A DNA stretch of 64,000 bases. It comes from Bacillus sp. SA1-12 (GTDB lineage Bacteria > Bacillota > Bacilli > Bacillales > Bacillaceae). Numbering within the stretch: position 1 is the stretch's first letter; each line of letters begins with the position of its first letter. Both the position numbers and the translations under genes were made by a program. Shown in pieces: positions 53,321 to 61,755 of the stretch. Under the pieces are notes generated by a model, which was not told the DNA's origin, ran no database searches, and saw only the letters and a program-made list of their open reading frames with translations. The stretch spans positions 124,001-188,000 of the forward strand of contig NZ_LATZ01000128.1 in NCBI RefSeq assembly GCF_000981385.1, written 5' to 3'.

Positions 53321-54226
53321 ATGTATTCATATCCTGTGTATCCCTATTATTCCATCAAGCAAATATGCAAGGAACAGCCGGTAACTTTTCCGCCGCAGCA
53401 CCAGAATCGTCACCCTGGATTTGAATATGAAATGGTACCAAGACCCATTTCTGAATGGGCAGGTTATAAAGGAAGCGGTAAGCTTATAAATAAAGTAGCG
53501 ATTATTACAGGAGGGGATAGCGGAATCGGCAGAGCAGTTGCGTATGCTTTTGTAAAAGAAGGAGCAGCTGTTATGATTCCTTATTTAAATGAACATCAGG
53601 ATGCGCTAGAAACGAAAGGGCGAATTGAAGAGCTTGGGGGCCGTTGTCTTCTGTATTCAGGGGATTTAGGAGAAGAAAAAACGTCATACGAAGTCGTTAA
53701 ACTTACGCTTGAAACGTTTGGAAGACTTGATATTGTCGTTAATAACCATACCGTACAATATGTCCAAAAAAGCATCCTCGACATATCGGCTCAGCAGCTT
53801 GAGAAAACATTCAGGACAAATATATTTGCCTACTTTTATATGGTAAAGGCTAGCCTTCCTTATCTAAAAGAAGGCAGCTCCATTATTAACACAACTTCGA
53901 TTACTTCATATCAAGGAAATAAAACGTTAATCGATTATTCATCTACTAAAGGAGCAATTACAACATTTACAAGATCACTTTCTCTTTCACTAGTGGATAA
54001 AGGAATTCGAGTAAATGGTGTTGCGCCAGGGCCGATATGGACACCTTTAATACCATCGAGCTTCTCCGCAAAGGATGTTGCTACATTTGGCGCAGATACA
54101 GAAATGAAACGTGCGGGACAGCCATTTGAATTAGCACCAACTTATGTATACCTTGCTTCTGATGACTCAAGATATGTAACAGGGCAAGTACTACATGTAA
54201 ACGGAGGTCAATATCACAAATCATAA
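53321..54226 (+). CDS. Short-chain dehydrogenase/reductase, general-stress type
   Basis: A 301-residue SDR with a 55-residue N-terminal extension (Tyr/Pro-rich) before the Rossmann core. The cofactor motif TGGDSGIG is at 63-70; the catalytic YSSTKGA and GPIWTPL loop are present. The normally NNAG motif is NNHT, which is odd. This extended form resembles general stress protein 39 of B. subtilis. Substrate unknown. Ribosome site TTAGGGAGGG. Confidence 0.86.
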   Translation: MYSYPVYPYYSIKQICKEQPVTFPPQHQNRHPGFEYEMVPRPISEWAGYKGSGKLINKVAIITGGDSGIGRAVAYAFVKEGAAVMIPYLNEHQDALETKGRIEELGGRCLLYSGDLGEEKTSYEVVKLTLETFGRLDIVVNNHTVQYVQKSILDISAQQLEKTFRTNIFAYFYMVKASLPYLKEGSSIINTTSITSYQGNKTLIDYSSTKGAITTFTRSLSLSLVDKGIRVNGVAPGPIWTPLIPSSFSAKDVATFGADTEMKRAGQPFELAPTYVYLASDDSRYVTGQVLHVNGGQYHKS

Positions 54227-54302
54227 TTCGACATCAATCTAATTATTATTTACTAAATAATGTATTTTTATAGGTAAATAGGGTTAAAAATGCCGAAACA
54301 CC

Positions 54303-54708
54303 TGTGTATAACTTGTGAATAGTGGGTAAAAGTCTTAATAGATATTGTGGCGAACATTTGTACTCACACAAAATGTGGATAGAAATTGTGGATATGTTGA
54401 TAACTTTTGTGGATAATCTGTTGTTAACCGAAAATTCAGCTGTTAATATCTAAATTTTTCGAGCATATAATTCGAAAATTCCTCAGAATAATAAATTTTT
54501 AACAGGTTTTATTAAAGTTACCCACAATTAAAATTGCATTATTTATTGTTTGGCTTTATTAACATGTCTGTTAATATCCGCATTCGTTATGAAGCCGGCA
54601 GCCTGAGGGCCCTCACTTTTCTAAGGGAGGGCCTCCTATTCACCGGGAACATTATTAACATTCGATTCCCCTACATGCTTCATGTAATCCCCCTAAAAGA
54701 TATCCACA
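54303..54708. other. Cluster of DnaA boxes with AT-rich flank
   Basis: One perfect box (TGTGGATAA, 54408-54416) and four one-mismatch boxes in the same orientation at 54303, 54374, 54387 and 54395, plus weaker ones at 54314, 54321 and 54346. Opposite-facing one-mismatch boxes lie at 54518 (TTACCCACA) and 54700 (ATATCCACA). The 54417-54560 stretch between them is very AT-rich, and an 8-bp inverted repeat TATTAACA/TGTTAATA lies at 54557-54576. No dnaA or dnaN is nearby. Confidence 0.75.
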
Positions 54709-54787
54709 GCCTTTTTCCCGTTTGATGCATGATGCCATCTAAATTTACACATTCTAATTTGAACGCATAAAAAAAGGACGTGTAAGG

Positions 54788-55699
54788 ATGGCGAAGAAAA
54801 CATATGAATGTATTATCATTGGGGCTGGAATTGCCGGTCTGCAGGCTGCAATTCAACTGGGAAGATATATGCATGATGTGCTGGTGATCGACAATCAAAA
54901 TGGACGTTCAAACCTTTGCAGAGGCTACCATAATATCCTTGGCTGGCCTGACGGTGTGAGCGGGCAAACTCTTAGGGAATTAGGCCATAAACAAGCAAAA
55001 GCTTTTGGTATTGAATTTGTTAATGATCTTGTTGACCAGGCAGTAAAACACGATAAGCAGATAGAACTTAAAACAAAACTTGGAGTGAAGTACCAGACAA
55101 AGACAGTCTTAATTGCCACAGGGATAAAGGACCGGATTCCGCCAATCAAACATATTGAGCCATGCTTGGGAATATCCATCTATGTTTGTCCGGATTGTGA
55201 TGGATATGAGGTGAGGAATCAGCATGTCTTATTATTGGGCTCTGGAAAAACGGGCGCAAATCTTGCTTTAACCCTAACCTATTGGACAAATAAAGTAACG
55301 TTCATCAACCATGATCAAAAAACGCTTGATGAAGAAATAAAAGATAACCTTTTGCAAAAAAACATTAAGGTCATAAATGAACCAATTGCTGAGGTGATCG
55401 CTGAAAATGAATCAGAATTTAAAGGAGTAAAGCTGAAAAATGGCGAAATCATTCGCGGCGACAAGGGATTTATTGGTTTTGGTGGCAATGTGGTTCACTC
55501 GGAAATTGCGAAACAATTAGGTGTTGAGCTCCTTGAGAACAAGCATATCCTTGTAGATCCCCGAACAAAGGAAACAAATATTACAAATGTATGGGCGGCA
55601 GGAGATGTTGTCGCACATTCTGAGCAAGTCACCATCGCGATGGCGGATGGCTGTCAGGCAGCTATTTGGATTCATAAGCGACTTTTAAAGGGAGATTAA
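54788..55699 (+). CDS. Thioredoxin-reductase-like NAD(P)/FAD oxidoreductase
   Basis: A 303-residue flavoprotein. FAD motif IIGAGIAGLQAAIQL near the N-terminus, NAD(P) motif LLGSGKTGANLAL (about 157), C-terminal ATNVWAAGDV-like TNVWAAGDVV. The redox dithiol is CPDC (in YVCPDCDGYE, about 137-140) rather than the CATC/CAVC usual in TrxB. It may therefore be a divergent TrxR-like reductase, not the housekeeping enzyme. AAAGGAC precedes the ATG. It lies directly behind the DnaA-box spacer. Confidence 0.83.
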   Translation: MAKKTYECIIIGAGIAGLQAAIQLGRYMHDVLVIDNQNGRSNLCRGYHNILGWPDGVSGQTLRELGHKQAKAFGIEFVNDLVDQAVKHDKQIELKTKLGVKYQTKTVLIATGIKDRIPPIKHIEPCLGISIYVCPDCDGYEVRNQHVLLLGSGKTGANLALTLTYWTNKVTFINHDQKTLDEEIKDNLLQKNIKVINEPIAEVIAENESEFKGVKLKNGEIIRGDKGFIGFGGNVVHSEIAKQLGVELLENKHILVDPRTKETNITNVWAAGDVVAHSEQVTIAMADGCQAAIWIHKRLLKGD

Positions 55700-55772
55700 A
55701 AAGATTATTTTACCTATTTCAATCCGTCTTGTATCATAGGAGACAAGGAGCTTAAAAGGGGAGACGGAGGCA

Positions 55773-56027
55773 ATGAAGAAAGACATTGAACAAATGTATG
55801 ATGAGGTATATGAAACTATTGAAAGCTATCATCTAAAGTCACATCAGTATGTAAAAAAGTATTCTGGAACACCTGGAATCCTTAGTGAGGAAGAAAAGGA
55901 AAAGCTCGAGCGGATTGAATTTGCTCTTCAAGCGGCCAAGGATATTTTAGAAAATATGATGACCCCTGGAACAACGATGACCATTATGCACCAAAAGGGC
56001 TCGATTCAGATTGATTTAAATAAATAA
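55773..56027 (+). CDS. Small hypothetical helical protein (84 aa)
   Basis: Mostly amphipathic helix (EQMYDEVYETIESYH; EEEKEKLERIEFALQAAKDILENMM) with a short C-terminal beta stretch (TTMTIMHQKGSIQIDLNK). No membrane segment. A strong ribosome site (GGAGACGGAGG) precedes the ATG. It follows the flavoprotein by 73 bp and may share its transcript. I do not recognise the family. Confidence 0.65.
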   Translation: MKKDIEQMYDEVYETIESYHLKSHQYVKKYSGTPGILSEEEKEKLERIEFALQAAKDILENMMTPGTTMTIMHQKGSIQIDLNK

Positions 56028-56068
56028 TTGAAAAACGAGCCCGCAACTGACTGAAAGGGTTTTAAAAA

Positions 56069-56215
56069 GCTGTATAAAAAGTCCAATGGAAGTCTTCAGA
56101 AGGATACACCCCATGAAAATCGGTGATTAAAAAGTCCGATAGAAGTGTTCATAAGGAAAAAGCTGATGAGGTCGGTGATTAAAGAGACCAATAGAAGGGT
56201 GGTTATGAAGGAAAA
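56069..56215. repeat. Diverged 53-55-bp tandem repeat, three units
   Basis: AAGGA landmarks at 56100, 56153 and 56208, each preceded by an AAAGTCC(or AGACC)-ATAGAAG block and followed by a GGTGATTAAA stretch. The same AAAGTCC-ATAGAA-AAGGA order occurs in the 52-bp units at 11637-12072, so this is a diverged member of that family. Confidence 0.6.
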
Positions 56216-56293
56216 ATTGCTCGAACACCACTAAAGGAAATTCCTTTATAGCGGCAATGAATCTTCATTAATTACGCAGTATGGGCTAAAAGG

Positions 56294-56329
56294 AATTCCC
56301 AGAGGAAAAAAGGCTCTGGGAATTTTATT
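56294..56329. terminator. Terminator between the 84-aa gene and the AraC gene
   Basis: AATTCCCAGAG/CTCTGGGAATT arms with a 9-nt loop; TTTTATT on the rightward side. Confidence 0.7.
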
Positions 56330-56365
56330 GTATTAATATCACCAATGAATAGCCATCTGCTTTTA

Positions 56366-57211
56366 TCATTTCCCCTGCCTAATCTCACCTGGTGATTTCC
56401 CCAGCATTCTGCGGGTTACTTTATTCAAATAGTTCGCATTTTTATAACCAACCAATTGAGCAATTTCGTCAACGGAGTATTTCGTATTATGTAAAAGCTC
56501 GGTCGCTTTTTGCAAACGAATATTTGTTAAATATTGAATCGGAGTCACGCCTGTTTCCTTTTTGAACAGTCTTGTAAAGTGATATTTAGACAATTGTGAA
56601 GCCTCAGCCATTTCCTCCGCACTTATATCATCTTGATAATAATTTTTTGCAAATAGGGCGGCTCTTATAATTCCTTCTGACCAATCTTCCATCAGTTTAT
56701 CAATATTAGCAAGATGGACATAGAGTTCCATAATAAACTTGTAAGCAATACTTGAACCTTCATAGGCATTGGTGATTTTTTTGCCTTTTGCTTCGTCATA
56801 AATTTCCTTTACAAGCTTGATTGGAGCTGACTCTGGATGAAAGCGGACAACCTGATTGCCTGTTGATTTGACAAAATCCCAGCAACGCTTAGCTTCATTT
56901 CCGTAAAGAGTTAAGTAGATAAATTCCCATTTCATTGAATCCTTTGGCAAATAATAATGATAATCGCTTGGACTGCTGACAATAAAGGCATGTCCAGCTT
57001 TTACTTTATGCACTTTTCCATCAATATTGATTTCGCCATGCCCGGATAATGTATATTGAAAAATACACTTATCCTGATCCTTCCGTTCTGTCCCGCTCCA
57101 ATTATATATAGATGAATGCTGCTCATCCCAGCCTACAGACCAAATTTGGGCTACATGATTCACATGATGCTCTGTAAACCGAAAAGCAATTGCTCCAGTT
57201 TTTCTATCCAT
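56366..57211 (-). CDS. AraC family transcriptional regulator
   Basis: A 281-residue regulator. A cupin-like N-terminal ligand domain (about 15-150; IFQYTLSGHGEINIDGKVHKV shortened) and two C-terminal HTH motifs (about 185-280; SAEEMAEASQLSKYHFTRLF and SVDEIAQLVGYKNANYL shortened). It is divergent from galKET with a 439-bp spacer and is the likely activator of those genes in response to galactose or melibiose-type sugars. Effector not proven. Confidence 0.87.
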   Translation of the reverse strand: MDRKTGAIAFRFTEHHVNHVAQIWSVGWDEQHSSIYNWSGTERKDQDKCIFQYTLSGHGEINIDGKVHKVKAGHAFIVSSPSDYHYYLPKDSMKWEFIYLTLYGNEAKRCWDFVKSTGNQVVRFHPESAPIKLVKEIYDEAKGKKITNAYEGSSIAYKFIMELYVHLANIDKLMEDWSEGIIRAALFAKNYYQDDISAEEMAEASQLSKYHFTRLFKKETGVTPIQYLTNIRLQKATELLHNTKYSVDEIAQLVGYKNANYLNKVTRRMLGKSPGEIRQGK

Positions 57212-57650
57212 AGCAAAAAAATCCCCTTTTTTTACCCTTTTTTCGAGTGTTAAAGCAAAAAAAGGGTCAAAATCGTCATTCTTTTTTAATCTATAAGGTT
57301 AAAGGAACATTGATTTAACGTTAAAGACACTCAGAATTAAAGCAAATATGTGCTAATTTCTCTTTGTAATTTTACCATTGTAACGTTCGGATTTGAAACT
57401 TACAATTTAAGTACATATAGAATTTCTCTTAGATAAAGCTAAGTTAGAGGTCATGTTGATTGGAGCGTAAGTTGCGAGGCTCCTGCGGAAACAGCGAAAA
57501 GGGGTGACACCTCATAAAGAGAGAGGCTGGAAGGCTTAAGACCACTCTAAAGATGAGCAGCTGCAGCTGAAATCAATTGACAAGTTTAAAAAGGTCTCAG
57601 AAAAATAGATAGTCGATAATCAAAATAAGTTATAATGAAGGGTGATTTCA
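57212..57650. other. Divergent control region between the AraC gene and galK
   Basis: Holds ACCCTTTTTT/AAAAAAGGGT inverted arms (57234-57243, 57258-57267), the palindrome TTTAACGTTAAA (57314-57325), a degenerate repeat element (57451-57585) and TTGACA near 57579 with a weak -10. No gene is seen. Confidence 0.55.
57451..57585 (+). repeat. Degenerate Bacillaceae intergenic repeat
   Basis: Begins GTTGATTGGAGCG, has a GCTCCTGCGG step and ends GCTGAAATCAA. This order matches a hairpin repeat common in Bacillaceae spacers that starts with TTGATTGGAGCG and ends GGAAATCAA. The copy is heavily mutated, so likely inactive. Confidence 0.6.
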
Positions 57651-58832
57651 ATGAGAGAACAAATGATGGAGCAATTCAAAAAGCTATTCAACACTAGTCA
57701 GGATATACGCTCTTTTTTTGCACCAGGTCGTGTGAATTTAATTGGTGAGCATACTGATTACAATGGCGGACATGTTTTCCCATGTGCATTAACATTTGGC
57801 ACTTATGCTCTCGTAGCATCAAGAAATGATCAAAAGATCCAAATGTATTCAATGAACTTCCCAGATGTTGGCGTGATTTCAATCTCACTTGATGAACCTT
57901 TATCGCATGAGAAGGAACATGATTGGGCCAATTATCCAAAGGGAGTCCTAAAGGAATTTATTGATGAAGGTGTCGAATTAAGTCAGGGGTTTGATGTATT
58001 ATTTTATGGAAATATTCCAAATGGGGCCGGCTTATCATCCTCAGCATCCATCGAGCTGGTAACAGCTGTAATCGTACAAGCCCTCTATGAAACAAGCTTT
58101 TCGCGTGTTGATCTTGTAAAGATGTGTCAGCATGCGGAAAATGAATTTATTGGGGTAAAGAGTGGAATTATGGATCAGTTTGCGATTGGAATGGGCAAGG
58201 AAAACCATGCAATTTTATTAGATTGTCAAAGCCTGAACTATCAGTATAGCCCGATTGTCCTTAAAGATGCATCTCTCGTTATTGCAAATACAAATAAGCG
58301 CCGGACACTTGCGGATTCAAAATATAATGAACGCCGTTCTGAATGTGAAAGAGCGCTAAATGATTTGCAAAGGGAGTTACAGATTCAATCATTGGGTGAT
58401 TTAACTCCAGAGCAATTTGAGAGCAATCGTCACATGATTCAAAATGAAATCGATCAAAAACGCGCAAAGCATGCGGTTTATGAAAATGCACGTACTCTGC
58501 AAGCTGTAGAAAAGCTAAAAGAAGGCGATTTAGCAAGCTTTGGTCAGCTTATGTGTGATTCCCACACTTCACTGCGTGATGATTATGAGGTAACGGGATT
58601 TGAATTGGATACTTTGGTTGAAGAAGCAATGAAGCAAGAAGGTGTGCTTGGATCGCGCATGACGGGTGCCGGCTTTGGCGGATGTACCGTATCGATTGTA
58701 AAAAATGATAACCTCGAGGAATTTATTGAAGAGGTTGGCAAAAGCTATCATGAAAAAACAGGACTGACAGCAGAATTTTATGTAGCAAATGTTGGCGATG
58801 GTGCGAAAGAACTTAGCTATGTTAATAAATAG
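57651..58832 (+). CDS. galK: Galactokinase
   Basis: A 393-residue GHMP kinase that phosphorylates galactose. Signatures: APGRVNLIGEHTDYNGG (about 27-43), GAGLSSSASIEL (about 124), GSRMTGAGFGGCTVS (about 339). First gene of the Leloir operon. ATG 57651 has AAGGGTG 6 nt upstream; GTG 57642 overlaps it. Divergent from the AraC regulator. Confidence 0.95.
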   Translation: MREQMMEQFKKLFNTSQDIRSFFAPGRVNLIGEHTDYNGGHVFPCALTFGTYALVASRNDQKIQMYSMNFPDVGVISISLDEPLSHEKEHDWANYPKGVLKEFIDEGVELSQGFDVLFYGNIPNGAGLSSSASIELVTAVIVQALYETSFSRVDLVKMCQHAENEFIGVKSGIMDQFAIGMGKENHAILLDCQSLNYQYSPIVLKDASLVIANTNKRRTLADSKYNERRSECERALNDLQRELQIQSLGDLTPEQFESNRHMIQNEIDQKRAKHAVYENARTLQAVEKLKEGDLASFGQLMCDSHTSLRDDYEVTGFELDTLVEEAMKQEGVLGSRMTGAGFGGCTVSIVKNDNLEEFIEEVGKSYHEKTGLTAEFYVANVGDGAKELSYVNK

Positions 58833-58844
58833 GAGGTAAAAAAG

Positions 58845-59834
58845 ATGGCAGTATTAGTATGTGGTGGAGCAGGTTATATCGGAAGTCATGCAGTATCAGA
58901 GCTGTTGGATCGAAATGAAGAGGTTATCGTTGTTGATAATCTGCAAAAAGGTCACAAACCGGCAGTTTTAGAAGGTGCAAAGCTTTATTCAGGAGATTTG
59001 CGTGATGAAGCCTTTTTAAAAAATGTGTTTCAAGAGAATGATATTGAAGCAGTTATTCATTTTGCTGCTGATTCACTTGTCGGTGAGAGTGTCGAGAAGC
59101 CGCTGCAATACTATGAAAACAATGTATACGGCACTTTGTGTCTTTTGAAGGTGATGACAGAGTTCGGTGTGAATAAAATCGTCTTTTCTTCAACAGCAGC
59201 GACATATGGTGAAGTTGAAAATATCCCAATTTTAGAAACCGATCCAACTGTCCCTACAAATCCTTATGGAGAAACAAAGCTTGCTGTAGAAAAAATGCTG
59301 AAGTGGAGCGAGCAGGCATATGGCTTGAACTATGTCGTGCTTCGTTACTTTAATGTAGCTGGAGCTCATATGGATGGAAAGCTTGGTGAGGACCATCAGC
59401 CTGAAACACATTTAATTCCTATCATTTTACAAGTAGCACTTGGCGACCGTGAAAAAATCATGATTTTCGGTGATGACTATAATACACCGGATGGTACTTG
59501 TATTCGCGACTATATTCATGTAACAGACTTGGCTGATGCTCACATTCTAGCTATCGATAAGCTTCGTAAAGAAAGCAAAAGCGCAACCTATAATTTAGGA
59601 AATGGCAATGGCTTCTCTGTAAAAGAGGTAATTGAAACAGCTAGAAAGGTAACAGGTCATCCAATTCCAGCTGAAATAGCTCCTCGTCGTGCAGGTGATC
59701 CAGCTGTCTTAGTAGCTTCATCGGAAAAGGCGATCAATGAACTTGGCTGGAAACCAAAATATGCAGACCTTCACACGATTATCGAGAGTGCATGGAATTG
59801 GTTTCAAAAGAACCCGCGCGGCTACGAAAAATAA
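58845..59834 (+). CDS. galE: UDP-glucose 4-epimerase
   Basis: A 329-residue SDR-type epimerase interconverting UDP-galactose and UDP-glucose. N-terminal NAD motif GGAGYIGSH (6-14), SSTAATYG, catalytic YxxxK as [10 protein letters not shown] (about 145) and [15 protein letters not shown]. Starts 12 bp after galK with AGGAGG. Confidence 0.95.
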   Translation: MAVLVCGGAGYIGSHAVSELLDRNEEVIVVDNLQKGHKPAVLEGAKLYSGDLRDEAFLKNVFQENDIEAVIHFAADSLVGESVEKPLQYYENNVYGTLCLLKVMTEFGVNKIVFSSTAATYGEVENIPILETDPTVPTNPYGETKLAVEKMLKWSEQAYGLNYVVLRYFNVAGAHMDGKLGEDHQPETHLIPIILQVALGDREKIMIFGDDYNTPDGTCIRDYIHVTDLADAHILAIDKLRKESKSATYNLGNGNGFSVKEVIETARKVTGHPIPAEIAPRRAGDPAVLVASSEKAINELGWKPKYADLHTIIESAWNWFQKNPRGYEK

Positions 59835-59851
59835 GATTAGAATATAAAGGA

Positions 59852-59893
59852 GGCTGTCTCAATATATAAGGGTCATATCCTTACGAGACAGCC
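59852..59893 (+). promoter_or_regulatory. Hairpin between galE and galT
   Basis: GGCTGTCTC/GAGACAGCC arms with an inner AAGG/CCTT pair and no T run. Likely a processing element or a weak terminator. Confidence 0.5.
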
Positions 59894-59945
59894 CTAGATC
59901 ATCTTGCAAAAATCATGCTAGAGAATGCTACAAGGGGATGATGAC

Positions 59946-61478
59946 ATGTCTATCAATATATATCAAGAAATTGAACGATTGGTGCAATTTGGGTTGAAGA
60001 AACAGCTTATTTCTGAGTGGGACGTCCAATTAACGCGCAACAAAGTACTAGAGGTTTTACAATTAGACGATTTTAAAGCGGTAACAATCCAAGATGAGGA
60101 GCTTGCTTCACCTGTAGCTATTTTAGAAAACATATTAGACTGGGCTTCTGAAAACAAACGGTTACCTGAAAATACGGTTACGTATCGTGATTTACTTGAT
60201 ACAAGGATCATGGGATGTTTTGTCCCATCACAGGGAGAAGTAATTCGTCGTTTTCAAGAAACAGTAAGCCAAGATGGACCGGAAAAAGCAACTGAAGCCT
60301 TCTATCAGTTTTCACAAGATGTTCATTATATTCGTACAGATCGCATCGCAAAAAATGAAAAATGGCTGGTTAACACAGAATACGGCGATCTGCAAATGAC
60401 CATCAATTTATCTAAGCCTGAGAAAGATCCTGTTGCCATTGCCGCTGCTAGAAATATGAAAAAAAGTGAATACCCAACCTGTTTGCTTTGCAAGGAAAAT
60501 GTCGGATATGCCGGCCGTTTAGATCATCCGGCTAGACAAAATCATCGGATTATTCCGGTAACGCTAAATGATGAACAGTGGTTCCTCCAGTTCTCGCCGT
60601 ATGTTTATTATAATGAGCATGCGATTGTCCTATCAGGTGAACATAAACCGATGAAGATTTCACAGGAAACATTTGTTAAGCTGCTTGATTTTGTTAAGCA
60701 TTATCCCCACTATTTTCTTGGATCCAACGCAGACCTGCCAATCGTTGGCGGTTCGATTTTAAGTCATGATCATTTCCAAGGCGGACACCATACGTTTCCA
60801 ATGGAGGTAGCAGAGACAGAGCACTTCTTTAAGCTTGAAAAGTATCCTTCCGTCGATTTAGGGGTTGTAAAGTGGCCAATGTCTGTGTTGAGGCTGCAAG
60901 GGGAACATCCAGAAGATTTGATCAATGCTGCAGATGATATCTTGCAGGAGTGGAAGAACTATAGTGATGAATCGGTTGAGATTCTCGCATTTTCCGGGGA
61001 AACTCCGCATAATACGATTACGCCTATTGCTAGAAGAAGAGGAAGTCTTTTTGAGCTGGATCTCGTGCTGCGAAATAATAGAACTAGTGATGAACACCCG
61101 CTAGGAATTTTCCACCCGCATCAAGAGGTCCATCATATTAAAAAAGAAAATATCGGTCTGATAGAGGTAATGGGGTTAGCGGTGTTGCCAGGCAGACTAT
61201 TAGACGAACTGCAAAAATTAGCAGCATTCCTGGTGAATGATAATGGATTAACGAGCATTCAGGTAGATGATGAGCTCTCTAAGCATTATGAGTGGGCGAT
61301 AAAGATTAAAAAAGACCATCCAGATTTAAATCAAAAAACAGCCTATCAAACTTTGTTAGAGGAAGTAGGTAAAGTGTTTGCCACGATCCTGGAGCATGCA
61401 GGGGTATTTAAGCGGGATGAATCAGGTCAGCAAGGTTTTAAACGGTTTATCAGTGAATTACAGAAAAAAGTGAAATAA
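59946..61478 (+). CDS. galT: UTP-hexose-1-phosphate uridylyltransferase (Firmicute GalT)
   Basis: A 510-residue enzyme of the Firmicute GalT type that exchanges UMP between UDP-glucose and galactose-1-phosphate. Family blocks: NLSKPEKDPVAIA, the CLLCKENVGYAGR zinc-like motif, NEHAIVLSGEHKPM, and SHDHFQGGHHTFPM with the catalytic His pair. The ATG 59946 (MSINIYQEIERL) has AAGGGG upstream; the ATG at 59925 does not. Last gene of the gal operon. Confidence 0.94.
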   Translation: MSINIYQEIERLVQFGLKKQLISEWDVQLTRNKVLEVLQLDDFKAVTIQDEELASPVAILENILDWASENKRLPENTVTYRDLLDTRIMGCFVPSQGEVIRRFQETVSQDGPEKATEAFYQFSQDVHYIRTDRIAKNEKWLVNTEYGDLQMTINLSKPEKDPVAIAAARNMKKSEYPTCLLCKENVGYAGRLDHPARQNHRIIPVTLNDEQWFLQFSPYVYYNEHAIVLSGEHKPMKISQETFVKLLDFVKHYPHYFLGSNADLPIVGGSILSHDHFQGGHHTFPMEVAETEHFFKLEKYPSVDLGVVKWPMSVLRLQGEHPEDLINAADDILQEWKNYSDESVEILAFSGETPHNTITPIARRRGSLFELDLVLRNNRTSDEHPLGIFHPHQEVHHIKKENIGLIEVMGLAVLPGRLLDELQKLAAFLVNDNGLTSIQVDDELSKHYEWAIKIKKDHPDLNQKTAYQTLLEEVGKVFATILEHAGVFKRDESGQQGFKRFISELQKKVK

Positions 61479-61559
61479 ATGAAATTTGCTAGTATAAGAT
61501 AATCGCAATCTGGCAATGATGTTAGTACATCCCCCCCTAATCTTTATATAATGTATGGG

Positions 61560-61586
61560 CCTCCTTAAAGTAAGGAGGTTTTTTTT
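61560..61586 (+). terminator. Terminator of the gal operon
   Basis: CCTCCTTA/TAAGGAGG with a 3-nt loop followed by eight T. Confidence 0.9.
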
Positions 61587-61671
61587 GTCCCCTGTCTTAC
61601 ATTTAAGATTTCTAAAGTACAGTTGGAGAGTTCATAGTCTCTATACTTAAAATTAGAATTTTTCCTTTATT

Positions 61672-61699
61672 TTGAGATAATGATCGATTAAAATAAAAT
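61672..61699 (+). promoter_or_regulatory. Possible promoter of the HPP gene
   Basis: TTGAGA, 16 bp, TAAAAT, with the start of transcription near 61706. Confidence 0.45.
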
Positions 61700-61704
61700 T
61701 TATC

Positions 61705-61721
61705 TGTGAGAAAAACTAACA
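61705..61721. promoter_or_regulatory. TnrA/GlnR-like box upstream of the HPP gene
   Basis: TGTGAGAAAAACTAACA fits TGTNA-N7-TNACA exactly. It overlaps the inferred start of transcription, a repressing position. A match this short is expected by chance about once or twice per window, so it is only suggestive. Confidence 0.45.
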
Positions 61722-61755
61722 AACTAATAGATATTTTATAAAGTAGGGGGAACAG

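Noticed and set aside
53056-53424. 122-codon forward frame overlapping the propeller and SDR genes
   Set aside because: It is a frame shadow, spanning the end of one strong gene and the start of another, with no ribosome site.
54534-54725. 63-codon forward frame in the DnaA-box spacer
   Set aside because: No ribosome site, atypical composition, and it covers a GC-rich hairpin (54604-54635) and a DnaA box.
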